Source: Stutzerimonas stutzeri
Lineage (GTDB): Bacteria; Pseudomonadota; Gammaproteobacteria; Pseudomonadales; Pseudomonadaceae
Assembly: GCF_038561965.1 (NCBI RefSeq)
Contig: NZ_CP139348.1
Location: 3,410,001 to 3,474,000, forward strand
Direction: 5' to 3'
Length of the DNA stretch: 64,000 nucleotides
The translations under genes and the position numbers were made by a program. Positions 27,384 to 35,779 of the stretch are shown here, in pieces. Below the pieces are notes generated by a model. The model was not told where the DNA came from. It did not search any database and saw only the letters and a list, made by a program, of their open reading frames with translations. Each line of letters begins with the position of its first letter. Position 1 is the first letter of the stretch.

Positions 27384-28369
27384 GGATGTTGCTCCCGAAA
27401 AGCCTGCAGGGCCTGATCCAGGCGCGCCCAGCCGACATCGGTGGGCAGGCCGAAGCGCACGCTGGAAGGCTGAGCGAAAAGACGCGTGAGAATGCCCCGA
27501 CGGGCGAGGAAGTCGTGAAGCAACGCCGCATCGGCGCTGACCCACCATTGGAACAGAGCACAACCGCCCAGCGGCGCCAGATCATGCCGACGCAGCAGGT
27601 CGACCAGACGTTGGCCATCGCACAGCAGGCATTCGCGCTGACGCTGCTGGGCCTCCTGATCAGCCAGTAACGCAGCGCCCAGTTGTCGCGTCGGACCATT
27701 CACCGTCCACGGTCCGAGCAGCTCGGCAAGCGCTCGCTGCAGGCCGGCATGGGCGAGAACGAAGCCCAGCCGCGCGCCTGCCAGACCGAAGAACTTGCCG
27801 AACGAACGCAGCACGATCAGCCCAGGCAGGTGGCTGTGTTCGGCCAGGCTGTGCTGTGGCGTGCAGTCCATGAACGCCTCGTCCACTATCAGCCAGCCGC
27901 CATAGGCTGCCAGCGCGCTGCGCCATTCGAGCAGGCGTTGCGGCGCGACCAGCTGGCCCGTGGGATTGTTCGGATTGACCACCACCAGCACGTCGAGGTG
28001 GTCCAGCGCACGCGGCACGCTGGCCTCGCACAGCTCGACAACACGGTGGCCGGCACGGCGCCAGGCCTCGGCATGCTCGGCATAGCACGGTGAAACGATG
28101 CCAACCCGCGCCGACCTGCGCAGGCGAGGCAAGGCCTGGATGGCACTCTGCGAGCCGGCCACCGGCAGCACAGCGCGCGCGCCGTAGTAATCCCGAGCCG
28201 CAGCTTCGAGGCCATCATCGGTCTCCGGCAGACGCGCCCAGGCGTTATCGGGAATGCATGGCAACGGCAGATGATAAGGGGCGATCCCGGTGGAAAGGTC
28301 CAGCCAATCCGACAGCGCAATGCCATAGCGCTGCGCCGCCGCCCGCAGGCGCCCGCCGTGCTCAAGCAT
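27380..28369 (-). CDS. cobD: Threonine-phosphate decarboxylase
   Basis: 329 aa PLP enzyme that makes (R)-1-aminopropan-2-yl phosphate, the linker attached to cobyric acid by CbiB. Fold-type I aminotransferase motifs are VNPNNPTGQL and the PLP Lys in LRSFGKFFGLAGARLGF. The gene is called cobC in some Pseudomonas annotations. It overlaps cbiB upstream by 8 bases and cobQ downstream by ATGA. Confidence 0.93.
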   Translation of the reverse strand: MLEHGGRLRAAAQRYGIALSDWLDLSTGIAPYHLPLPCIPDNAWARLPETDDGLEAAARDYYGARAVLPVAGSQSAIQALPRLRRSARVGIVSPCYAEHAEAWRRAGHRVVELCEASVPRALDHLDVLVVVNPNNPTGQLVAPQRLLEWRSALAAYGGWLIVDEAFMDCTPQHSLAEHSHLPGLIVLRSFGKFFGLAGARLGFVLAHAGLQRALAELLGPWTVNGPTRQLGAALLADQEAQQRQRECLLCDGQRLVDLLRRHDLAPLGGCALFQWWVSADAALLHDFLARRGILTRLFAQPSSVRFGLPTDVGWARLDQALQAFREQHP

Positions 28370-29273
28370 ACAGCCAGCCCCAGAACAGCAGCGCCAACAG
28401 CCACACGCCAACGCCCCCCCAGACCAGATCAAGTGCGTGCTCGATATGGCGCGCCTGCGGCACCTGGCCTCGTCCCAGTTCGGGACGCGCATGCACCTCA
28501 CCGTGATAGATCGCGGCGCCGCCCAGTACCACGCCAAGCGCCCCAGCCCCGGCGGCCATCACCGGGCCGGCGTTGGGGCTGTCCCAGAGCGGCGCCTGGG
28601 TACGCCAGCAACGCAGCGCACGACGGGTGCGTCCAAGCAATGCATAGGTCAGCGCAACCAGCCGCGCTGGCACATAGTTGAGCACGTCGTCGATACGTGC
28701 CGCCGCCCAGCCGAAACGCTCGAAGCGCTCGTTGCGATAGCCCCACATGGCGTCCAGCGTGTTGCTCAGGCGATACAGCACCACACCGGGCGCCCCCGCA
28801 ACGATGAACCAGAACAGGGCGGCAAACACCGCATCGCTGCCGTTTTCCAGCACCGACTCGGTGGCCGCACGGGCCACGCCCTCCTCGTCCAGCTGCGTGG
28901 TGTCACGACTGACGATGCAGCCGACGCGGCGCCTTGCCTCGGGCAGATCATGCCGCCATAGGGCCTGCGCCACCGGCAGCGCGTGTTCGCCAAGGCTGCG
29001 CAGCCCAAGCGCAAGGTAGAGCAGCACGATTTCCACCAGCCAGCCGATGCTGGGTAGCAGGCTGAGCAGCCAGGCCAGCAATGTCAGCGGCAGCACCGCC
29101 AGGCACCAGGCGGTCACACCGTGGCTGCGCCAGCCTCGCGCCGCAGGCCCGTTGAAATGCTGCTCCAGGCGATCGGCCAGACGCCCGAAGGCCACCAGCG
29201 GATGCGCCCGCTTCGGCTCGCCGAGCAGCGCATCCACCAACAGCGCTGCAGCGACCAATAGAAACAGGCTCAA
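28362..29273 (-). CDS. cbiB: Adenosylcobinamide-phosphate synthase (CbiB/CobD)
   Basis: 303 aa membrane enzyme that condenses adenosylcobyric acid with aminopropanol phosphate. It has several transmembrane helices and the CbiB signatures DALLGEPKRAHPLVAFGRLA, GCIVSRDTTQLDEEGVARAA and NTLDAMWGYRNERFERFG. The only plausible start is TTG 29273, which is preceded at 8 bases by GGAG and overlaps the stop of a 32-codon upstream frame (TTGA). No ATG lies near the N-terminus. Called cobD in P. aeruginosa. Confidence 0.92.
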   Translation of the reverse strand: MSLFLLVAAALLVDALLGEPKRAHPLVAFGRLADRLEQHFNGPAARGWRSHGVTAWCLAVLPLTLLAWLLSLLPSIGWLVEIVLLYLALGLRSLGEHALPVAQALWRHDLPEARRRVGCIVSRDTTQLDEEGVARAATESVLENGSDAVFAALFWFIVAGAPGVVLYRLSNTLDAMWGYRNERFERFGWAAARIDDVLNYVPARLVALTYALLGRTRRALRCWRTQAPLWDSPNAGPVMAAGAGALGVVLGGAAIYHGEVHARPELGRGQVPQARHIEHALDLVWGGVGVWLLALLFWGWLYA

Positions 29274-29368
29274 CCCTGGCGCTCCGCACAGGCGCCGACA
29301 ATCAGGCGCGGCGCGCAGCGCCTCCCCTTACTGAAACCGCAACCGATGCGCTGTGCCCCTTGACTCAT
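29270..29368 (-). CDS. Small ORF (32 aa) coupled between bluB and cbiB, unknown
   Basis: A 32-codon frame whose ATG overlaps the bluB stop (ATGA) and whose TGA overlaps the TTG start of cbiB (TTGA). It encodes a basic, glycine-rich peptide with Cys at positions 10, 18 and 27 (IGCGF, RRCAP, GACAER). Third-position GC looks high, as in the flanking genes. I recognise no family. It could be a coupling peptide that delivers ribosomes to the weak TTG of cbiB, or a small protein. The reading frame is seen; its function is not. Confidence 0.5.
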   Translation of the reverse strand: MSQGAQRIGCGFSKGRRCAPRLIVGACAERQG

Positions 29369-30012
29369 CTCGACTCCCAGCCGTTTTCGAAAACCATCTC
29401 GTCCAGCGAACGCGGCTGCGTCCAACCCTCCAGCGCCAGCATCGGAGCCGGATAGAACTCGTGCACCGGCCCAAGGCAAAGGATCGCCACCGGCTTGGCG
29501 CCTTCCGGCATATTGAGCAAGGCGGCCAGCGCAGTGGGATCGAACAGCGACACCCAGCCCATACCCAGCCCTTCCGCGCGCGCGGCTAGCCAGATGTTCT
29601 GGATCGCGCAGGCCAACGAGGCGAGGTCCATTTCCGGCAGTGTGCGGCGGCCGAAGACGTGTTGCTCGCGGCCATCCATCAGCGCGGCGACCAGCAACTC
29701 GGCGCAGTCCCCGATGCCTTCCACCTTGAGCCGCATGAACTCGGCCGAGCGTTCACCGAGCGCATCGGCCGTGCGCTGGCGCTCCTCGCCCACCAGATCG
29801 GCGATGGCCGTGCGCAGTGCCGGACGGGTAATGCGGATGAAGCGCCACGGCTGCATCAGCCCGACGCTGGGCGCCTGGTGCGCGGCCTGCAGGAGCCGCG
29901 CCAGCAGCTCCGGCGCCACCTCGCCAGCGGAAAAATGGCGCATATCACGGCGCTCGCCAATGGCCCGGTAGATTGCCGCGCGCTCTTGCGGGCTGAAGGC
30001 ATGCTCGCTCAT
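29365..30012 (-). CDS. bluB: 5,6-Dimethylbenzimidazole synthase BluB
   Basis: 215 aa of the flavin-destructase nitroreductase-like family. It fragments FMNH2 with O2 to make 5,6-dimethylbenzimidazole, the lower ligand of B12. Motifs include GERRDMRHFSAGEV, QAAHQAPSVGLMQPWRFIRI (FMN site) and EGLGMGWVSLFDPTAL. It makes the pathway aerobic-lower-ligand competent and feeds CobT. Its start overlaps the cobB stop. Confidence 0.94.
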   Translation of the reverse strand: MSEHAFSPQERAAIYRAIGERRDMRHFSAGEVAPELLARLLQAAHQAPSVGLMQPWRFIRITRPALRTAIADLVGEERQRTADALGERSAEFMRLKVEGIGDCAELLVAALMDGREQHVFGRRTLPEMDLASLACAIQNIWLAARAEGLGMGWVSLFDPTALAALLNMPEGAKPVAILCLGPVHEFYPAPMLALEGWTQPRSLDEMVFENGWESR

Positions 30013-31301
30013 GGCCGCAACAGCGCCGCAGCCGCAACCGGATCGGACGGCAGGTAGAAGTGGATATAGGACGCAGTCAATCGCCTATCCCGATAGACCG
30101 CCTCGGCGGTGCGCTTGTAGTTCGGACACTCGCCGCGAGCCAGCGGCTCGAGGGGCGAGTCCAGTACGGAATGATGGAAGGTATGGCCGCGCAGGCACCC
30201 TTCCGGCAGCGACACTTCCTGTAGAGCCAACGCCGACAAACGCTTCTGCATTCGCGCCTCGCCGGGCAGCAGGCCGAGCATCTGCGCGCGCTCGCCAGCC
30301 AGATCGGTCAAGCCGTCGAGCAAATAGAGCATCCCGCCACACTCGGCGAGGATCGGTTTTCCCGCCTCATGGTGGGCGCGGATTGCATCGGCCATGGCAC
30401 GATTACGCGACAGCGCGCGCAGGTGCAGCTCCGGATAACCGCCCGGCAGATACAGGCTATCGACGGCCGGCAGCCGCGTGAAACGCAGCGGGGAGAAGAA
30501 CAACAGCTCGGCTCCCAGCGCTTGCAGGAGGTCGAGATTGGCTTGATAGAGAAACGCGAAGGCAGCATCGCGTGCCACACCGATACGCACGCCTTGAAGC
30601 AGCGGCGCGACAGGCCTCGGAGCGGGAGCAGCGAACACGACCGGCGGCGGCAGCTCAGTATCGGCGCTGAGGGCCAGCGCATCGGCTGCAGCGTCCAGCC
30701 GATGATCCAGATCGACCAGCTCTTCGGCCTGGATCAGCCCCAGGTGGCGGCGCGGCAGCTCCACCTCGGCACTTCGTGGCAACGCGCCGTACCAGCGAAT
30801 CGACGCCGGCAGGCTGTCACGCAAAATCTCGCCATGCCGAGTGCTACCGACGCGGTTGGCCAGCACGCCGCCGAACGGCAGGTCCGGCTGAAAGCTGCTC
30901 AAGCCGTGAGCCATCGCTCCAAACGTTTGTGCCATGGCTGATCCATCGATCACGGCCATGACTGGCACACCGAAGCGCCGCGCCAGGTCGGCTGCCGAGG
31001 GAGCGCCATCGTACAGCCCCATGACCCCTTCGATAAGAATCAGATCCGCCGCGCCGGCTGCATCCCACAACAGGCGGCGTGAATCGTCTTCACCAACCAT
31101 CCGCAGATCCAGCTGATAGACCGGACAGCCGCTGGCGCGGGCAAGAATCATCGGATCGAGAAAATCCGGGCCACACTTGAATACGCGAACGCGCTTGCCC
31201 TGGCGCGTATGCAACCGCGCCAGGGCCGCAGTGATGGTGGTCTTGCCCTGGCCCGAGGCCGGCGCAGCGATCAATAGCGCCGGACAACTTCTGTCAGTCA
31301 T
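30009..31301 (-). CDS. cobB: Cobyrinic acid a,c-diamide synthase
   Basis: 430 aa glutamine-dependent amidase acting on carboxylates a and c of (hydrogeno)byrinic acid. It has an N-terminal P-loop LLIAAPASGQGKTTITAALA and a C-terminal glutaminase domain with ILAECGGMLYLLDGL (catalytic Cys). An AAGGAG ribosome-binding site lies 8 bases upstream of ATG 31301. Unrelated to the sirtuin also named cobB elsewhere. Confidence 0.94.
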   Translation of the reverse strand: MTDRSCPALLIAAPASGQGKTTITAALARLHTRQGKRVRVFKCGPDFLDPMILARASGCPVYQLDLRMVGEDDSRRLLWDAAGAADLILIEGVMGLYDGAPSAADLARRFGVPVMAVIDGSAMAQTFGAMAHGLSSFQPDLPFGGVLANRVGSTRHGEILRDSLPASIRWYGALPRSAEVELPRRHLGLIQAEELVDLDHRLDAAADALALSADTELPPPVVFAAPAPRPVAPLLQGVRIGVARDAAFAFLYQANLDLLQALGAELLFFSPLRFTRLPAVDSLYLPGGYPELHLRALSRNRAMADAIRAHHEAGKPILAECGGMLYLLDGLTDLAGERAQMLGLLPGEARMQKRLSALALQEVSLPEGCLRGHTFHHSVLDSPLEPLARGECPNYKRTAEAVYRDRRLTASYIHFYLPSDPVAAAALLRP

Positions 31302-31397
31302 CCGCGCCGCTCCTTTGTCCATGCGTCGCGCGCAAGCAACTACCGCAGGCTGGCTGGCGCTTCCCACAGCCTCGGATGACTGTCGAAAACGTGGCCA

Positions 31398-32009
31398 TTA
31401 GAACTCCACGCCTTTCTGGGCTTTCACGCCGGCCTTGAATGCATGCTTGACCACGGCCATCTCGGTGACCGTATCCGCCGCTTCGATCAGCCCCGCGGGC
31501 GCACCGCGGCCCGTTACCACGACGTGCTGCAGCAACGGGCGCGACTCGATATCGGCGAGCACCGGCTGCAGATCCAGATAGCCGTACTTCAGCGCGATAT
31601 TCAGCTCGTCCAGCACTACCAAACCGACCTCCGGATCGGCCAGCAGCTCAGCCGCCACCGCCCAGGCCTCTTGAGCCTTGGCGATATCGCGCTGGCGGTC
31701 CTGGGTTTCCCAGGTGAAGCCCTCTCCCATCACGTGATAACGCACCTCGTCCGGGAATCGCCCGAAGAACGCCTCCTCGCCGGTGCTGGCCGCGCCCTTG
31801 ATGAACTGCACCACGCCGACCTTTATCCCATGACCCAACGCGCGCGCGACCATGCCGAACGCCGAGCTGCTCTTGCCCTTGCCGTTGCCGGTGTGCACCA
31901 GCAGCAGGCCGTACTCGTCCTGCGCCTCGGCGATCTTCTCGTCGATCAGCGCCTTCTTGCGCTGCATGCGCGCCTTGTGGCGGTCGTCCCGCTCGGTGGT
32001 TTCACTCAT
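31398..32009 (-). CDS. cobO: Cob(I)yrinic acid a,c-diamide adenosyltransferase
   Basis: 203 aa ATP:corrinoid adenosyltransferase (CobA/CobO/BtuR family). The P-loop is VHTGNGKGKSSSAFGMV near residue 43, and VVLDELNIALKYGYL is a Walker B-like segment. It converts Co(I) corrinoids to adenosyl forms. The ATG overlaps the upstream membrane gene stop (ATGA). A gap of 96 bases separates its stop from the cobB start. Confidence 0.95.
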   Translation of the reverse strand: MSETTERDDRHKARMQRKKALIDEKIAEAQDEYGLLLVHTGNGKGKSSSAFGMVARALGHGIKVGVVQFIKGAASTGEEAFFGRFPDEVRYHVMGEGFTWETQDRQRDIAKAQEAWAVAAELLADPEVGLVVLDELNIALKYGYLDLQPVLADIESRPLLQHVVVTGRGAPAGLIEAADTVTEMAVVKHAFKAGVKAQKGVEF

Positions 32010-32575
32010 ACGTGGGCCTCATTACGCTGTCCGGTCCAGGCGCGCATACCAACGAACAGCACCGCGGCAACGCCAACATAGAGCGCCAGGGTCGACAGGT
32101 AGCGCGGATAATAAGTAGCGATGCGGTCAGCCAGCAGCGCCAGGGTCGGCTCGGGATAGCGTCCGGAGAAATAGAGGAAGCCGCCGCCGGAGAACAGGTA
32201 GCAGACGAAGGCACTCGCCATCACGCACAGCGCCAGCGTTGCCAGGCTGGTGAACTGGTCGCGATGCCAGCGCGCATAAAGCCGACCACCCAGCCACAGC
32301 GAGCCGTAGGCCGGCACCAGCATCCAGTAGGCAGGCGACATGCACCAGTCGCTAACCCCTGCCCACTGAATGGCAGCGAAGTCCAGTAACGAAGCTTCAA
32401 GAAACAGCGCCGGAAACACCCACTTCGGCCTTAGCAATACGCCGGCGAGAAAGAACACCGCCCAGGACGCGCTGGGCAGGTTCACGCTAGCGAAGTGCTG
32501 CCCTCGGGTCATCGCCATCAACGCCACCAGCGCGAGGCCCACAAGCAGTTGGTATCTCGGGGCAAGCTTGATCAT
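32006..32575 (-). CDS. Small polytopic membrane protein of the cobalamin operon, unknown
   Basis: 189 aa with about five or six hydrophobic helices (about residues 8-26, 33-50, 52-68, 74-92, 108-130 and 155-175). No motif that I recognise. It sits between btuB and cobO, coupled to cobO by ATGA, downstream of the B12 riboswitch. An AAGGAG ribosome-binding site lies 7 bases before ATG 32575. The size and topology resemble ECF transporter S components or small corrinoid/cobalt uptake proteins, but no ECF ATPase partner is in the window. Function unknown; a role in corrinoid or precursor uptake is an inference from position. Confidence 0.7.
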   Translation of the reverse strand: MIKLAPRYQLLVGLALVALMAMTRGQHFASVNLPSASWAVFFLAGVLLRPKWVFPALFLEASLLDFAAIQWAGVSDWCMSPAYWMLVPAYGSLWLGGRLYARWHRDQFTSLATLALCVMASAFVCYLFSGGGFLYFSGRYPEPTLALLADRIATYYPRYLSTLALYVGVAAVLFVGMRAWTGQRNEAHV

Positions 32576-32622
32576 TTTGCAGTCTCCTTGGGTAGGCGCG
32601 GGCGACATACCCGCGCCACGCC

Positions 32623-34476
32623 TTACAGCGCCTGGTAGCGCACAGTCAGATAAGCGGCCTGGCCGGGCTGGTTGTAGCCCTCGGCGGTCTCGTAATCGGC
32701 GGCCAGCAGGTTGGCGACGCGCGCCTGCAAGCGCCATTCGGGGGTGATGCGGTATTCGCCGCGCAGATCGAGGGTGGCGTAGCCGGATAGCTCCTTGGTA
32801 TTGGCCAGGTCGTCGTAGCGCTGCCCTTCGGCATGCAGACTGGCGCCTACGCTGAAGGCGCCGAGCCGGCGGTCGAGGTCGAGGTTGAATAGCTGCTTGG
32901 CCCGACGCGCCAGCTCGTTGCCGCGGTTGGCACCGGCGGAACGGTTTTCCGGCTCCAGCAGGCTGTAGTTGGCGTTCCAGTCCCAACCCAACAGCTGGCT
33001 GCCAAGCACCAACTCGACGCCGCGGATACGCGCTTCCTGCACGTTGGCCGGACCGGAAATGCTGGCGTCATAGGCAATCAGGTCATCAACTACTGTGCGA
33101 TAGGCATTCACTGCCCACTGGCCCCAACCGTGCTGACCGGCAAGGCCGATCTCGAGACTCTTGGATGTTTCCGCATCCAGCGCCGGATTACCGTAGTCAG
33201 GGAAGTACAGCTCGTTGAACGTGGGTGCCTTGAACGCCGTGCCGTAGCTGGCGGTGGCGCGCAGCCAATCGGTCAGCGCATAGCCGTAACCGACGTTACC
33301 GGTGTCGTGCTGGCCGAACTGGTCGTTATCGTCACGACGCAGTGACAACTGCCAGTCATGGCGGCCCACCTCCCCAAGGTACTGGGTGTAATAGCCCTTA
33401 TTGTCACGGGAGCTCTCGTCATAAACGGTAGTGCCGTTGACCTCGTCGCGCTGATGATCAGCGCCCACAGTCAGCGTATGCCCGGCGGCGAGCTGGATAT
33501 CGTTCTGCCAACCGAGCGTGTCGCGGCGACTGTCGAAGCGTGAATAGAACTGTCCGTCCTGATAGGCATCGGACTTGTCTTCGCTTCGCCCAACCTGCAG
33601 CGTGACCAACCAGCGCTCCAGCGGGCTGAAGCGAGCACGGGTGCCGAAAACCTTGGACTCACCATCGGCATTGGCGCCGAAACCGGACGTGCGAGCCCGG
33701 TTCACGCTGTCGTAGTCGTTATGGGATTTGGCCTGCAGCAGGTTGGCGTCCAGCTCCAGCCCGTTGTCGAAGCGATAGCCGGCGCTCAGCGTCGCGGACA
33801 GATTGCGATAGCCATCGACGTCACTTTCATAGCCGCTGGTGCCCGCCGACTTGACGTTGATGCCATCGGTGTCCGAGCCGCTGACACCCAGGCTGTACCA
33901 GCCACGTCCGTCGCCACCGGAGACACCGGCGCTGCCGCTGTAGGTGTCATGGGTACCATACCCCGCCGAGAAGAAAGGCTTGACGCCCTGCCCCTGGCCC
34001 TTGCGGGTGAATATCTGGATAACCCCACCGATGGCCTCGGAGCCGTACAGACTGGAGCGCGGCCCGCGCACCACTTCAATGCGCTCGATCAGTTCCAGCG
34101 GCAAATCCTGCAACGCCGAACCGCCAGACGTCACCGAGCCGATCTTGATGCCGTCGATCATCACCAGCACATGGTCGGACTCGGTGCCACGCATGTACAG
34201 CGAAGTGGACTTGCCAGGCCCGCCATTGTTCGCCAGCGAAACGCCGGGCACTTGCTTGAGAATCTCCGGCAGCGAGCTCGCCTGGCTGCGCTCGATTCGC
34301 TCACGATCGATCACCGTCACTGCCGCCAGACTCTGCCTGGCAGTCTGCGCGGTGCGGGTGGCGGTCACCACCTGCTGTTCAAGGTCCAGTGGAGCTGCGG
34401 CCAGCTGGCCGATGGAAAGGGGGAAACTGCCGAGCAGCACATAGGCCGCTGGCTTTAAACGGGCGTTGCCAATCAA
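32623..34476 (-). CDS. btuB: TonB-dependent outer membrane receptor, BtuB-type
   Basis: 617 aa beta-barrel for vitamin B12 or other corrinoid uptake. The signal peptide ends near QLAAA. A TonB-box-like EQQVVTATRT precedes the plug domain (LAAVTVIDRERIERSQASSL, GVSLANNGGPGKSTSLYMRG, RIEVVRGPRSSLYGSEAIGG). The C-terminus ends YLTVRYQAL, a typical barrel end. The start is uncertain: TTG 34476 has GGAG about 9 bases upstream and begins an ordinary signal peptide; GTG 34506 is an alternative with no clear ribosome-binding site. It lies about 130 bases after the cobalamin riboswitch. Confidence 0.9.
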   Translation of the reverse strand: MIGNARLKPAAYVLLGSFPLSIGQLAAAPLDLEQQVVTATRTAQTARQSLAAVTVIDRERIERSQASSLPEILKQVPGVSLANNGGPGKSTSLYMRGTESDHVLVMIDGIKIGSVTSGGSALQDLPLELIERIEVVRGPRSSLYGSEAIGGVIQIFTRKGQGQGVKPFFSAGYGTHDTYSGSAGVSGGDGRGWYSLGVSGSDTDGINVKSAGTSGYESDVDGYRNLSATLSAGYRFDNGLELDANLLQAKSHNDYDSVNRARTSGFGANADGESKVFGTRARFSPLERWLVTLQVGRSEDKSDAYQDGQFYSRFDSRRDTLGWQNDIQLAAGHTLTVGADHQRDEVNGTTVYDESSRDNKGYYTQYLGEVGRHDWQLSLRRDDNDQFGQHDTGNVGYGYALTDWLRATASYGTAFKAPTFNELYFPDYGNPALDAETSKSLEIGLAGQHGWGQWAVNAYRTVVDDLIAYDASISGPANVQEARIRGVELVLGSQLLGWDWNANYSLLEPENRSAGANRGNELARRAKQLFNLDLDRRLGAFSVGASLHAEGQRYDDLANTKELSGYATLDLRGEYRITPEWRLQARVANLLAADYETAEGYNQPGQAAYLTVRYQAL

Positions 34477-34604
34477 GGTACAGGTCTCCGTCGTGCCCAC
34501 CCGCACGACTGAAAGTCGACGAAGACAGGCGGAGGAACTGCAAGAGAGAAGTGAATATCGCGAAGGATATGCACCCGCCCAGAGCCCGCCGCACTGTCAG
34601 TGAA

Positions 34605-34797
34605 TGCGACAGGCCGGTCTCCGGGCTTGCGAGCGTACGCCTTGCAGCGTCCCGAAACCGCGCCTTCCCATGCGTAGGCACAGTGGCTGTTACGGTTTCT
34701 CGACTCGCCTACCGTTGCGGGGGCAGCGCCGGAATCTTCGTGAGAATGGACCGGCTTCCCTGTTTCACCCTCCTCTGACGAGGGGGCACCTGAGGCG
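34605..34797 (-). promoter_or_regulatory. Cobalamin (AdoCbl) riboswitch
   Basis: On the minus strand the conserved core elements appear in the expected order: GGAAGCCGGTCC (34759-34748), CCCCCGCAACGGTAGG, GCCACTG (34687-34681), ATGGGAAGG (34671-34663), and a closing GACCGGCCTGTCGCA (near 34620-34606) that pairs back with GGTCC. These match the B12-element consensus. It heads the btuB-to-cobS unit and should repress it when B12 is abundant. No separate expression platform was modelled. Boundaries are approximate. Confidence 0.93.
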
Positions 34798-34952
34798 ACG
34801 CGGAGGGTAGTCCAAGGCCGGGCATGACGCAACCGCGGGGTTGTCGCAGCGCCGCGCAATCTTCGCTTGCATGTTGCTGCTCGGAACGGCGGGCGTCGAA
34901 AGGCTTCGAATGCAACAATGCCCCGATCAGCCAGGACTCACATTCGACGCCC

Positions 34953-35756
34953 ATGACCAGCATTGTGCAGATTTCCGACACCCATTTCGGCACCGAACAA
35001 GCCGCCGTCGTCCAGGCGCTGGAAGACCATGTACGTGAGCACCGTGCCGATTTACTGGTGTTCTCCGGAGACATCACGCAACGCGCCCGCCGCGGCGAAT
35101 TCGCCAGCGCTCAAGCCTTCGTTCGCCGCCTGAAGGCGGACGGCGTCAGCGATACGCTGGTGATTCCGGGCAACCATGACATCCCGCTGTATAACCTGTT
35201 CGCCCGCGCGCTGACGCCTTACGGCAACTACCGCCGACATTTCGGCGACGACCTGGAGCCGGTGTTCGAGAATGAAGACATGCTGGTGGTCGGCCTCAAT
35301 ACCACCCACCCACGCCGGCACAAGGATGGCGTAGTGACCGCGCGACAGGTCGAGCAGGTGGCGCAGCGCCTTGCCGCCAGTGATCCAGGCAAGATCCGCA
35401 TCGTCGTGGCACACCAGCCGTTCGGCGCCATGGTGCCGAGCGATCTGCGCAACCTGCAGCACGGCGCCGAACCGGCGCTGCAGCGCTGGGCCGAGCATGG
35501 GCTGGACCTGGTCATGGGCGGGCACATCCACCTGCCCTACGTACTACCGCTATCCAAACAGTACACCGGCCTCGCGCGCGAGATCTGGATGGTTCAGGCC
35601 GGCACCACGCTGTCTACACGCCTGCGTGGCACCTCGCCGAACTCATTCAACCGCCTGAAGCTGTGTCCAGGCGAGCAGAAAAAAGTCTGCGTCGAGCGCT
35701 GGGACCTGCTCGATGATCGCTTCGTACTGGGTTCGCATTTCAACCTGAGCTGGTAA
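34953..35756 (+). CDS. Calcineurin-like metallophosphoesterase
   Basis: 267 aa of the metallophosphoesterase superfamily (3',5'-cyclic-nucleotide phosphodiesterase-like). The five motifs are visible: ISDTHFG, FSGDITQRAR, IPGNHDIPLY, VAHQPFGAM and MGGHIHLPY, supplying the dinuclear metal ligands. It could be a CpdA-type cAMP phosphodiesterase or another phosphodiesterase; the substrate cannot be told from sequence. It is transcribed divergently from the B12 riboswitch. ATG 34953 is selected because it starts the domain (MTSIVQISDTHFG). Confidence 0.85.
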   Translation: MTSIVQISDTHFGTEQAAVVQALEDHVREHRADLLVFSGDITQRARRGEFASAQAFVRRLKADGVSDTLVIPGNHDIPLYNLFARALTPYGNYRRHFGDDLEPVFENEDMLVVGLNTTHPRRHKDGVVTARQVEQVAQRLAASDPGKIRIVVAHQPFGAMVPSDLRNLQHGAEPALQRWAEHGLDLVMGGHIHLPYVLPLSKQYTGLAREIWMVQAGTTLSTRLRGTSPNSFNRLKLCPGEQKKVCVERWDLLDDRFVLGSHFNLSW

Positions 35757-35779
35757 TACGCCCTTGCACGGAATAGCCA

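Noticed and set aside
31398..34476. A CRISPR array or phage gene cluster in the cobalamin region
   Set aside because: No regularly spaced repeats were seen; the genes are core metabolism.
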